Both the position numbers and the translations under genes were made by a program. A DNA stretch of 12,835 nucleotides from Bacillus massilioanorexius (GTDB lineage Bacteria; Bacillota; Bacilli; Bacillales; DSM-1321), in the NCBI RefSeq assembly GCF_902374955.1, contig NZ_CABKRX010000068.1, forward strand, positions 1 through 12,835. Direction: 5' to 3'. The notes under the pieces are model-generated. The model was given only the letters and a program-made list of their open reading frames with translations. It did not search any database and was not told the origin of the DNA. Positions 5,014 through 12,819 of the stretch are shown here, piece by piece (the first letter of the stretch is position 1; every line of letters starts with the position of its first letter).

Positions 5014-6306
5014 GTGAATTTTACCAAAACAGAGATGCTACATACCGAAGCTCTTGAACATATCGTCGGAGGTGTAAACAGCCCATCACGATCATATAAA
5101 GCTGTAGGTGGAGGCTCACCTGTGACAATGGAAAAAGCAAAAGGAGCTTATTTTTGGGACGTAGATGGCAATAAATACATTGATTATTTAGCAGCATACG
5201 GACCGATTATTACAGGACATGCTCATCCTCATATCACAAAGGCTATTACAGCTGCTGCTGAAAACGGCGTACTTTACGGAACACCTACTCCGCATGAAAT
5301 TACATTTGCCAAGATGTTAAAAGAAGCGATCCCTAGTATGGACAAAGTCCGTTTTGTTAACTCAGGGACAGAAGCAGTTATGTCAACTATACGAGTAGCT
5401 AGAGCTTATACAGGAAGAGACAAAATTATTAAGTTTGCTGGTTGTTATCATGGCCATTCTGACTTAGTACTTGTAGCAGCAGGATCTGGCCCATCAACAT
5501 TAGGAACACCAGATTCAGCCGGTGTTCCTAAAAGTATTGCTCAAGAAGTTATCACGGTACCATTCAACGATATTGAACCATTTAAAGAAGCATTGGATAA
5601 ATGGGGCAATGAAATTGCTGCTGTATTAGTTGAACCAATCGTAGGTAATTTTGGTATCGTTGAGCCTGTACCTGGTTTCCTAGAAGCAATCAATGAATTA
5701 GCACATGAAGCAGGAGCTCTTGTTATTTATGATGAAGTCATTACAGCATTCCGTTTCATGTATGGAGGAGCTCAAGATTTGCTAAATGTCAAACCAGACT
5801 TAACAGCGTTAGGTAAAATTATTGGTGGAGGTTTACCAATCGGAGCCTACGGTGGCACAAAAGAAATAATGGATAGCGTCGCACCGCTAGGTCCTGCATA
5901 TCAAGCAGGTACAATGGCTGGAAATCCAGCATCGATTCTTTCTGGAATCGCATGCTTAGAAGTATTAAAACAAAAAGGAGTATACGATGAACTTGATCGC
6001 TTAGGAAAAATTCTAGAAGAAGGAATTTTATCTGCTGCTAAAAAATATAATACTCCTATTACTATCAATCGACTAAAAGGCGCATTAACGATCTACTTTA
6101 CAACAGAGAAAGTATATAACTACAATCAAGCAGAAAATACAGACGGAGAAACATTTGCTAAATTCTTCAAGCTTATGTTGAATCAAGGAATTAATTTAGC
6201 CCCATCTAAATATGAAGCATGGTTTTTAACAACTGCTCATACAGAAGAAGATATTGAATATACGATTTCAGCTGTAGAAAAAGCATTCCAAGCTTTACAA
6301 GCTTAA
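5014..6306 (+). CDS. hemL: glutamate-1-semialdehyde 2,1-aminomutase (HemL/GsaB)
   Basis: This PLP enzyme, 430 residues, converts glutamate-1-semialdehyde to 5-aminolevulinate, the first committed tetrapyrrole precursor of the C5 pathway used for haem and cobalamin. It has the class-III aminotransferase layout: VGGVNSPSR at the start, VNSGTEAVMSTIRVARAYTG for phosphate binding, YHGHSD, the YDEVITAFR aspartate that holds the PLP ring nitrogen, the PLP lysine K268 in GKIIGGGLPIGAYGG, and YQAGTMAGNP. Length is normal. The start is GTG, supported by AGGAGAGG 7 nt upstream. Gene order matches the B. subtilis gsaB locus, so it is probably the second hemL paralogue rather than the copy in the main hem operon. 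That cannot be confirmed here. Two hairpins follow the stop. Confidence 0.97.
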   Translation: MNFTKTEMLHTEALEHIVGGVNSPSRSYKAVGGGSPVTMEKAKGAYFWDVDGNKYIDYLAAYGPIITGHAHPHITKAITAAAENGVLYGTPTPHEITFAKMLKEAIPSMDKVRFVNSGTEAVMSTIRVARAYTGRDKIIKFAGCYHGHSDLVLVAAGSGPSTLGTPDSAGVPKSIAQEVITVPFNDIEPFKEALDKWGNEIAAVLVEPIVGNFGIVEPVPGFLEAINELAHEAGALVIYDEVITAFRFMYGGAQDLLNVKPDLTALGKIIGGGLPIGAYGGTKEIMDSVAPLGPAYQAGTMAGNPASILSGIACLEVLKQKGVYDELDRLGKILEEGILSAAKKYNTPITINRLKGALTIYFTTEKVYNYNQAENTDGETFAKFFKLMLNQGINLAPSKYEAWFLTTAHTEEDIEYTISAVEKAFQALQA

Positions 6307-6311
6307 ATCAA

Positions 6312-6342
6312 TAACCTTTTCAAAGTTACAGCTAAAAGGTTA
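6312..6342 (+). terminator. first hairpin after hemL
   Basis: A 9-bp stem (TAACCTTTT at 6312-6320, AAAAGGTTA at 6334-6342) with a 13-nt loop is followed by ATTTTAT. The stem is A/T-rich and the U-tract short, so it is probably a weak terminator or a 3'-end stabiliser. Confidence 0.45.
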
Positions 6343-6362
6343 ATTTTATACATTATTTATGC

Positions 6363-6397
6363 ATCCTCAAAGCGGTTTTAGCTTTGAGGATTCCTTT
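6363..6397 (+). terminator. main terminator candidate of hemL
   Basis: A perfect 11-bp stem (ATCCTCAAAGC at 6363-6373, GCTTTGAGGAT at 6381-6391) with a 7-nt loop is followed by the pyrimidine-rich tail TCCTTTCACTTT. It lies about 60 nt beyond the hemL stop and before the glutamate synthase promoter, separating the two transcription units. Confidence 0.7.
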
Positions 6398-6407
6398 CAC
6401 TTTAGTG

Positions 6408-6421
6408 TGTAACCGCTTACA
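6408..6421 (+). promoter_or_regulatory. cre site (CcpA binding) upstream of glutamate synthase
   Basis: TGTAACCGCTTACA matches the catabolite-responsive element consensus TGWAANCGNTNWCA at every defined position. It sits between the hemL terminator and the glutamate synthase promoter, centred about 112 bp before the main predicted start (near 6526), or about 72 bp before the start of a second candidate. This position suits activation by CcpA rather than direct blocking. Confidence 0.75.
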
Positions 6422-6450
6422 TATTACATTTCTAGAAAAGCATTCACAAA

Positions 6451-6519
6451 TTCACCAAAAAAATATTTATCCATATTATTGTATAAATAATTGATTTCTG
6501 AAAATTAAGATGATATTAT
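6451..6519 (+). promoter_or_regulatory. glutamate synthase promoter(s)
   Basis: The best candidate is TTGATT (6491-6496), 17-bp spacer, TATTAT (6514-6519) with TG one base upstream (extended -10); start near 6526, leader about 136 nt. A second, weaker candidate is TTCACC (6451-6456), 17-bp spacer, TATTAT (6474-6479). I found no GltC-type (ATCTC-N5-GAGAT) or TnrA-type 17-bp site here. The octamer TTCTGCTC occurs twice in the leader (6533-6540 and 6582-6589). Confidence 0.65.
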
Positions 6520-6623
6520 TATGCTACAACTTTTCTGCTCATTTTTTGAATTTTTAGATAAAGTCACAATATCTAACTTTATTCTGCTCCTTTTGTTAAA
6601 AAATTTAAAAGACAATATATTTT

Positions 6624-6677
6624 AGGAGGTGAGTGGCACAAAATAAGGTCATTCCTTATTCATGCCGATCAATATGA
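6624..6677 (+). promoter_or_regulatory. unusual translation start region of glutamate synthase
   Basis: A strong ribosome binding site, AGGAGGTGA (6624-6632), is 29 nt away from the first usable in-frame ATG (6662). A perfect hairpin lies between them: AATAAGG (6642-6648)/CCTTATT (6654-6660), 5-nt loop. Folding it brings the site to within about 10 nt of the ATG. A separate 14-codon ORF begins with GTG at 6633 and ends in TGA at 6675-6677, overlapping an in-frame ATG (Met5, 6674) as ATGA. An in-frame GTG at 6629 is closed by TAA at 6644. Confidence 0.6.
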
Positions 6678-9600
6678 CTCAACGATGGAGCCCAAGCTTA
6701 TTTACAAATTTTCAAAATCAAGAACACGATGCCTGTGGAATTGTTTCATGTATAGAAAAAAAGCGAGTTCCTACGCGCGAAAATATATTTGCCTGCATTG
6801 ATGCTCTTGTCAAAATGAATCATCGTGCTGGATTTATTAACGGTGAAGGCGATGGTGTTGGTATTCACATCGATATTCCTAGGTTGCTCTGGAAAAACAA
6901 ACTTCAAAATGTTGGTATTCAAGAAAATATTGTTGATTCAGATGGCTTTGTAGTAGGACATTTTTTCTTAAGCAGAACAGCAGATTCCTCTAAATTACAA
7001 ACAGAAATTAAAGAAAAATTTCTACATCAAGGATTAACTATTATTTTCGAAAGTACTCAAGTTCATAATCCACACGCATTAGGCCCAATTGCAATTCAAG
7101 AAAACCCTATCTTTTGGCAAGTAGCTTGTATAAGTGAAAACGCTAATCAGAAAGAATTATCCAAAACCTTATTTAAACTAACTCATACCATAGAAGAAAA
7201 CAACCAGATTCACATCGCATCATTAAGCCAATTCCACGCTGTATACAAAGTTATGGGGGCTGGAGATATCCTTCCAAAATATTATCATGATTTAGCTCAT
7301 CCCCTTGTAGCGTCAACAATGACTTTAGGACACAATCGTTATTCAACTAATACTCTTTCAAGCTTTTTCCGTGTACAACCCTTCAGTGCACTAGGTCATA
7401 ACGGAGAAATTAACACCATAGCTAAACTACGCGACGAGGCCAAAATGGTTGGAATTCCACTCGTTAAAGATGGTAGTGATTCACAAGACTTAAGCAGAAC
7501 TTTAGAAACATTCATTTGCAGACACGAATATTCTTTATTTGAAGCTTTAGATATCGTATTCCCTCCAATCATAAATGAAATTAAAAACTATCCTAATAAA
7601 TTAAAAAATCTTTACACATATATCCGCGAAGCTTGGGGCCATTTCGCTCAAGGTCCTGCAGGAATCATTTCTCGCTTTGGAGATGAAGCTGTTTTCTCAG
7701 TAGATGCTCTAGGTTTAAGGCCATTATGGAAAATTGAAACGGAATCATCCTATCTATTTTCTTCAGAACCAGGAATCATTGCTTCATCTGAATATTGCGG
7801 TGAACCAAAACCAATAGGTCCAGGAGAAAAAATTGGTTTAAAATGGTTTGGAAATGATATTAAAGTATTCGAATATCCTGAATATCAGGAAGAAGTCTTT
7901 AATCGCTTCAATAATCGCTTAGCTCTACTAGAAGATGGGAAACGTCTTGAAAGCCCATCTTTTCCAAAGACTATTTCATCTACTTACCCATCAAAGATTA
8001 ATAATGGGCAGTATAAAGCTATGGGTTGGGAGAGAGAGCATATTCAACTCATAGAACAAATGGCCGAAAAAGGTGTTGAACCTATTCGTTCCCTCGGTCA
8101 TGATTCACCGCTACCTGCTATTAGTACTTCTAGAAGAAATGTTGCAGATTTCATAAAAGAAAGTGTTGCTGTTGTAACAAATCCCGCAATCGATAGAGAC
8201 CGTGAAACAGAACACTTTTCAACACGAACTATTATCGGGAAAAGACCATCTCTTTTCGAGAAAACAGCTGTTCAAAATGTATTCGAGCTATCATCACCTT
8301 TATTAATTGAAGGAGCTATAGGATATGAATGCTCTAAAGATATTAAACAACCAAACTATGATTCATTCGTTGCTTACTTCCAGGAAAAGCAACTTGCACA
8401 TTTTATCTCTATAACTTTTTCCGAAAATGAAAGTATAGAACAAGCTATTAAAAGACTATCTCAAGAAGCTATAGATGCTGTTAAGAATGGTAAATCATTA
8501 CTTATTTTAGATGATGCTACAGTGCACCAACCTAATCATTTATGGCTGGATCCTCATATTATTACTTCCAGCATAGATCAAGCACTAGTCAAAGAAGGAA
8601 ACCGTCGTGATTGCTCAATCTTACTTCGTTCAGCTTCTATTCGCTCATTGCATGACATTATTACAGTATATGGATTAGGCGCAAACTTAATTAGCCCATA
8701 TTACATGTTCTTAACGGTTACTGATGACCAAGTAACACCAGTAACAAATCTTTACAATGCTTTAACCAAAGGATTAGAAAAAGTTATTTCAACTATTGGA
8801 ATTCATGAACTAAGAGGCTATGGCAGATTATTCTCTAGTATTGGTTTGCATAATGAAATTGCTGAAGCTTTAAATATTATTAACTTCTTCGGTTCAAATG
8901 ATTTGGCATATAATTTTGAAACATTAAAACAAGATAGTATTCAAAGAGCTATAGATTTTACAAACGAAAAAGAAAGAGTAGGTAAACAATTTAACCTATT
9001 CCCTCGTATCTGGAAAGCTATCGGTGAAGTAGCTTCAACAGGAAACTATGATGCCTATCGTGAAAAAATCAATGAACAAGAAAATATGAATCCAATTGCT
9101 ATTCGCCATTTAACATCATTTAAGACTAGCGAAAAAAACATATCTGCTAGTGAAGTATCTATAGCTGTTGGTGAACATAGTTTGCCATTCATTATTTCTT
9201 CTATGTCATTTGGATCACAGAATGAAGTAGCTTTCCGAGCTTACGCTGAAGCTGCTGAACGTTTAAATATGATTAGTCTAAATGGTGAAGGTGGAGAAAT
9301 TAAAGATATGCTAGGTAAATATCCTAGAACGCGTGGTCAACAAGTTGCCTCAGGACGTTTCGGGGTAAATGCCGAGTTATTAAACTCTTCTAATCTCTTA
9401 GAAATTAAGATTGGGCAAGGGGCTAAACCAGGAGAAGGTGGTCATCTACCAGGTTCAAAAGTAACAGCCAAAATCGCTGCTGCTCGAAATGCTACCATTG
9501 GTTCCGACTTAATTTCACCATCTAATAACCATGATATTTATTCTATTGAAGACCTAGCTCAGATGATTCACGAGTTAAAAACCGCAAATGATCAAGCAAA

Positions 9601-11146
9601 AGTTTCTGTCAAAGTACCGGTCGTACCAAACATTGGAACGATTGCAGTTGGAATTGCTAAAGCAGGCGCAGATATTATTACACTTTCTGGATTCGATGGA
9701 GGTACAGGAGCTGCTCGTATTCATGCGCTGCAGCATGTTGGTCTTCCAGTTGAAATTGGTGTGAAAGCAGCACATAACGCTCTATTAGAAGCCGGATTAC
9801 GTGATCACGTTGAGATTTGGGCGGATGGTGGTATAAAAAGTGCAAATGACGTACTAAAAATAATGTTACTTGGCGCGAATCGAATTGGCTTTGGAACTTT
9901 ATCTATGATTGCCGTAGGCTGTACTACTTGTCGTGGCTGTCATCTAGATACTTGTCATGTTGGTATTGCTACACAAATTGAAACCGAAGCACAAGCAAAA
10001 GATCATGGACTACGACGTTTTGTTCCAAGAAAATTCGATTTAGCAGTCAATGGACTATCGAATATGTTCACTGCCTTTGGAGAAGAATTGAAAACATTAA
10101 CCGCCAGTCTTGGATTTAAAAATCTTCAAGAGATTGTTGGTCGCTCTGATTTATTACAACAGATAAAAGGAAATAATCAACTAGACTTAACATACTTACT
10201 GAAAACATTAGACATTGGCCAATTAAATCAACACGAAGTAGCGGCTTCTCTTGAAAATAATTCATTACAATTGGCAGTAGGTGCAGAATATTTAGATAAT
10301 GCAGTTGAGAAGCTGAATGAATCAAGAGAGTATCACTCTATTACTTCTGATCAAAGAGTTTTAGGTAGTCGAGTTTCTTGTCATCGTGTTCGTGGAAGAC
10401 TTGACGGCTCGTACATGAGTCTACCAAAAGTCACTTTATCGTATAAAAATGGATCCATTCCTGGTAATGGTTTAGGAGCATATAATAGTACAGGGATTGA
10501 TATTAAAGTTTGTGGTGGAGCTCAAGATGGTATTGGAAAAACAGCATTTGGAGGTATTATCGGTATCTTTAAATCACCAGGTAAAGATGGAAAATATTAT
10601 AATGGTTCTGTTGGAAAAGGATTCGGCTACGGTGCTCAAAAGGGACTATTAATCGCTCAAGGAAACGCAGATGCCCGTGCCGGAATAAGACTTTCAGGAG
10701 CTGATATGATTATTGGTGGTCAAGTAACAAAACCAATTCCTACAAAAGAACAAGGAAATATTGGTGTTCACTCTAATATCAAAGGCTTTGCTTTTGAATA
10801 TATGACAAATGGTAGAGGGATTGTATTAGGAGATATAGGACCTTGGGCATGTGCTGGTATGACGGGCGGTGTCATCTATCAACGTATTCAACCTGAAATG
10901 GGGTTAACGAAAGAAGCAATTTCACGTCGTATCGCTATCGGAGCAAAGGTTACCATAGAGCCATTATCGCCTTCTGGTAAAGAGGATGTAAGAGTATTAC
11001 TAACCCAGTATACAACACTTTTGCAAGAACAAGGACAAGAAAGTGAAGCCAAAAAAATAACTGAATTATTACTAAAAGCTGAGGATCATTTCGTTCAAAT
11101 TGTTCCTACTAAAGAACAAACAGACCCATCGATTTCAACTGAGTGA
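6662..11146 (+). CDS. gltB: glutamate synthase, large subunit (GOGAT alpha-type)
   Basis: This 1494-residue enzyme makes two glutamates from glutamine and 2-oxoglutarate; length is usual for the large subunit. Order: a class-II glutaminase domain with nucleophile Cys25 (EHDACGI) after a short propeptide, R226 and HNGEINT (246-252); a central linker domain (about 450-780); the FMN barrel (about 800-1175) with SMSFGSQ near 848, SGFDGGTGAA near 1010 and ADGGI; 3Fe-4S cysteines C1087, C1093 and C1098 in CTTCRGCHLDTC; and a C-terminal GXGXG beta-helix (about 1240-1440). The N-terminal HRAGF...EGDGVG segment and C-terminal part differ from the B. subtilis GltA I remember, suggesting a divergent subclass. 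No gltD, the NADPH-oxidising small subunit, lies beside it, so the electron source must be encoded elsewhere or be ferredoxin-like. The start region is unusual. A cre site suggests CcpA control. Confidence 0.95.
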   Translation: MPINMTQRWSPSLFTNFQNQEHDACGIVSCIEKKRVPTRENIFACIDALVKMNHRAGFINGEGDGVGIHIDIPRLLWKNKLQNVGIQENIVDSDGFVVGHFFLSRTADSSKLQTEIKEKFLHQGLTIIFESTQVHNPHALGPIAIQENPIFWQVACISENANQKELSKTLFKLTHTIEENNQIHIASLSQFHAVYKVMGAGDILPKYYHDLAHPLVASTMTLGHNRYSTNTLSSFFRVQPFSALGHNGEINTIAKLRDEAKMVGIPLVKDGSDSQDLSRTLETFICRHEYSLFEALDIVFPPIINEIKNYPNKLKNLYTYIREAWGHFAQGPAGIISRFGDEAVFSVDALGLRPLWKIETESSYLFSSEPGIIASSEYCGEPKPIGPGEKIGLKWFGNDIKVFEYPEYQEEVFNRFNNRLALLEDGKRLESPSFPKTISSTYPSKINNGQYKAMGWEREHIQLIEQMAEKGVEPIRSLGHDSPLPAISTSRRNVADFIKESVAVVTNPAIDRDRETEHFSTRTIIGKRPSLFEKTAVQNVFELSSPLLIEGAIGYECSKDIKQPNYDSFVAYFQEKQLAHFISITFSENESIEQAIKRLSQEAIDAVKNGKSLLILDDATVHQPNHLWLDPHIITSSIDQALVKEGNRRDCSILLRSASIRSLHDIITVYGLGANLISPYYMFLTVTDDQVTPVTNLYNALTKGLEKVISTIGIHELRGYGRLFSSIGLHNEIAEALNIINFFGSNDLAYNFETLKQDSIQRAIDFTNEKERVGKQFNLFPRIWKAIGEVASTGNYDAYREKINEQENMNPIAIRHLTSFKTSEKNISASEVSIAVGEHSLPFIISSMSFGSQNEVAFRAYAEAAERLNMISLNGEGGEIKDMLGKYPRTRGQQVASGRFGVNAELLNSSNLLEIKIGQGAKPGEGGHLPGSKVTAKIAAARNATIGSDLISPSNNHDIYSIEDLAQMIHELKTANDQAKVSVKVPVVPNIGTIAVGIAKAGADIITLSGFDGGTGAARIHALQHVGLPVEIGVKAAHNALLEAGLRDHVEIWADGGIKSANDVLKIMLLGANRIGFGTLSMIAVGCTTCRGCHLDTCHVGIATQIETEAQAKDHGLRRFVPRKFDLAVNGLSNMFTAFGEELKTLTASLGFKNLQEIVGRSDLLQQIKGNNQLDLTYLLKTLDIGQLNQHEVAASLENNSLQLAVGAEYLDNAVEKLNESREYHSITSDQRVLGSRVSCHRVRGRLDGSYMSLPKVTLSYKNGSIPGNGLGAYNSTGIDIKVCGGAQDGIGKTAFGGIIGIFKSPGKDGKYYNGSVGKGFGYGAQKGLLIAQGNADARAGIRLSGADMIIGGQVTKPIPTKEQGNIGVHSNIKGFAFEYMTNGRGIVLGDIGPWACAGMTGGVIYQRIQPEMGLTKEAISRRIAIGAKVTIEPLSPSGKEDVRVLLTQYTTLLQEQGQESEAKKITELLLKAEDHFVQIVPTKEQTDPSISTE

Positions 11147-11164
11147 TTAAGAAAAAACGTCAAC

Positions 11165-11414
11165 GCTCCTTTTTGGTTGAGTTGGTATCTTAATATTTCT
11201 AAACAAACTCACTGGGAGCCTATAAGATAATCCTTGCAGGGAGGAAGGCTTTTAAACTTCCTAAATGCGGCTTATAAGCTAACATGAATATCGGCTACAA
11301 ATCACACTTCATGTGGCAACGCCGATGTAACCTACATCCTGTATGTCTCCAACCAGCATACGTAGAAAGAAACAATGAATTAAAATTAATAGAAATTCTT
11401 ATATAAAAAATTAT
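11165..11414 (+). ncRNA. structured region after glutamate synthase: long 3' UTR or unknown small RNA
   Basis: No recognisable gene lies here, but the sequence is clearly richer in G+C than neighbouring gaps and has ordered complementary arms. These are GCTCC (11165-11169)/GGAGC (11215-11219) enclosing TGAGTT (11178-11183)/AACTCA (11206-11211); AGGAAG (11242-11247)/CTTCCT (11257-11262); ATATCGGC (11288-11295)/GCCGATGT (11321-11328) enclosing CACA/TGTG; and GTATG (11341-11345)/CATAC (11357-11361). ACATGAA (11282-11288) can alternatively pair with TTCATGT (11308-11314). A strong terminator follows. A 40-codon ORF (11284-11406) has no ribosome binding site. I do not recognise an RNA family. Confidence 0.4.
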
Positions 11415-11469
11415 AAAAACCATCTTTATAGCTGATTAATCATTATCGGCTCATAAAGATGGTTTTTTT
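11415..11469 (+). terminator. strong Rho-independent terminator
   Basis: A perfect 15-bp stem (AAAAACCATCTTTAT at 11415-11429 with its complement at 11453-11467) ends in a run of seven T (11463-11469). The 23-nt loop holds a small AGC/GCT and TGATTAATCA inner pairing. It ends glutamate synthase transcripts about 320 nt past the stop codon, or ends a separate small RNA. Confidence 0.9.
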
Positions 11470-11606
11470 GCATATATTCTTTTGTAACTTGCTGTAAATG
11501 TTCAATAGAATTTCATTTTCAATTTTTATTCACTTCATTTAACAATCTTTCTCTTGCACCAAATCTATTTCTCATGTATATTACATAATTGTTTGTTTAT
11601 TAATGC

Positions 11607-11635
11607 TTGCAATGGTGTAAAGTAAGAAATGTAAT
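11607..11635 (+). promoter_or_regulatory. possible promoter of the ygaE-like gene
   Basis: TTGCAA (11607-11612), 17-bp spacer, TGTAAT (11630-11635), matching 4 and 5 of 6 consensus bases; start near 11642. The rest of the 270-nt gap between the terminator and the gene is AT-rich and shows nothing else I can support. Confidence 0.45.
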
Positions 11636-11739
11636 CATTTATAAATTCACAAAAGTATACTTATTGGATATAGAAGATTTTCAATATCTGTTTTATCATT
11701 TACTATATCATTATTATTGAAGAAAGGAACCATTTTTAC

Positions 11740-12819
11740 ATGAAAATTGGTGCCCGTATATTAAAAACAGGAATTGCTATTATTTTATCTCTAGCATTAG
11801 CTCAAATTCTTAAATTTCCATCACCTGCTTTTGCTGGAATTGCTGCAATTTTTGCTCTCCAACCGACAATATATAGGTCTTATCGAACCGTAATTGAACA
11901 AATACAAGGAAATATGATTGGTGCTGTGATTGCAATTATATTCGTATTACTTTTTGGTAATCATGTCTTTTTCGTAGGACTCGCTTCTATACTTGTCATT
12001 ATTATTAATGTTCGATTCAAAAGTTCAAATACAATCACTTTATCAGTAGTAACAGTCATTGCTATTATGGAAAGTCAAAGTGGTGATTTCTTAGATTTCG
12101 CTTTTGTACGCTTTTTTACAATATTGCTCGGCATACTTTCTGCGTTTGTTGTAAATCTATTATTTCTTCCACCGAAATACGAGACCAAACTCTATTTCAA
12201 AATATCAAGTATTACTGAGGAAATAACAAAATGGATTCGAATAAGTACAAGACACGCATCTGAACATACACATATTAAAAACGATATCCAAACAATAAAA
12301 GAGCAAATCATTGGTATTGAACAGGTTTATATGATGTATAAAGAAGAGCGTGAACTTTTTAAGAAAGACAAACGTGCAAAAGCTCGTAAATTAGTTATTT
12401 ATCGTCAAATGATTGCAACTAGTAAACGTTCTCTAGATATACTAAAAAAACTTCACAAATATGAAAATCAATTCCATCATATGCCAGAAAATTTTCAGCA
12501 TACCATTCAGACGCAATTAGATTTTCTAATTACACAACACGAGCAAATTCATTTAAAGTATATTCGTAAAATCAAACCTTCCGTTAATTACGAAAAAAAT
12601 CAGTCCCTTAGCAATAAAGAGTTGTTTACACTTTTCTTAGATCTACAAAAAGAGGTAGATAAGGAAGACGAGCCTCATTTGTATCATATGATGGCACTTG
12701 TTTCTGGTGTTATTGAATACGAAGAACATCTTGTGCATCTAGATACACTTATCAATAGTTTCCTTTCCTACCATAAAGACGACGATGAAATGAAAGTAGA
12801 AACAGAAGTACCACAATAA
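11740..12819 (+). CDS. ygaE: YgaE-like membrane protein (UPF0421/DUF939, aromatic acid exporter family)
   Basis: This 359-residue integral membrane protein has about five or six hydrophobic segments packed into residues 5-145, including LALAQILKFPSPAFAGIAAI, a PTIYRSYRTVIEQIQGNMIGA loop typical of the DUF939/ArAE family, and LGILSAFVVNLLFLPP closing the membrane part. The remaining ~210 residues are charged, helical and probably cytosolic, with a possible coiled coil around 155-240. Related proteins are named putative aromatic acid exporters by fold, but the substrate here is unknown. AAAGGA at 11723-11728 lies 11 nt before the ATG, a slightly long spacing. The gene occupies the B. subtilis ygaE place beyond gsaB, displaced by the inserted glutamate synthase. 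Confidence 0.87.
   Translation: MKIGARILKTGIAIILSLALAQILKFPSPAFAGIAAIFALQPTIYRSYRTVIEQIQGNMIGAVIAIIFVLLFGNHVFFVGLASILVIIINVRFKSSNTITLSVVTVIAIMESQSGDFLDFAFVRFFTILLGILSAFVVNLLFLPPKYETKLYFKISSITEEITKWIRISTRHASEHTHIKNDIQTIKEQIIGIEQVYMMYKEERELFKKDKRAKARKLVIYRQMIATSKRSLDILKKLHKYENQFHHMPENFQHTIQTQLDFLITQHEQIHLKYIRKIKPSVNYEKNQSLSNKELFTLFLDLQKEVDKEDEPHLYHMMALVSGVIEYEEHLVHLDTLINSFLSYHKDDDEMKVETEVPQ

Noticed and set aside
6370..6418. AAGCGGTT in the hemL terminator pairing with AACCGCTT of the cre site as an antiterminator
   Set aside because: The second arm lies downstream of the terminator, so it is not yet made when termination is decided. The complementarity is probably chance or follows from the cre sequence.
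6408..6421. The TGTAA...TTACA palindrome read as a TnrA site
   Set aside because: TnrA sites are 17 bp (TGTNA-N7-TNACA). This palindrome is 14 bp with the central CG of a cre site, so CcpA is the better reading.
9575..9775. Minus-strand open frame of 66 codons inside glutamate synthase
   Set aside because: It lies wholly opposite an intact, conserved FMN-domain coding region, has low-complexity Cys/Asn/Ser-rich composition and no supporting ribosome binding site. It is a shadow of gltB.
10116..10325. Minus-strand open frame of 69 codons inside glutamate synthase
   Set aside because: It overlaps the coding sequence of gltB completely, resembles no protein I know and has no context of its own.
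11284..11406. 40-codon ORF in the structured region after glutamate synthase
   Set aside because: It has no ribosome binding site, unremarkable composition and no recognised similarity. The RNA stems explain the sequence better.
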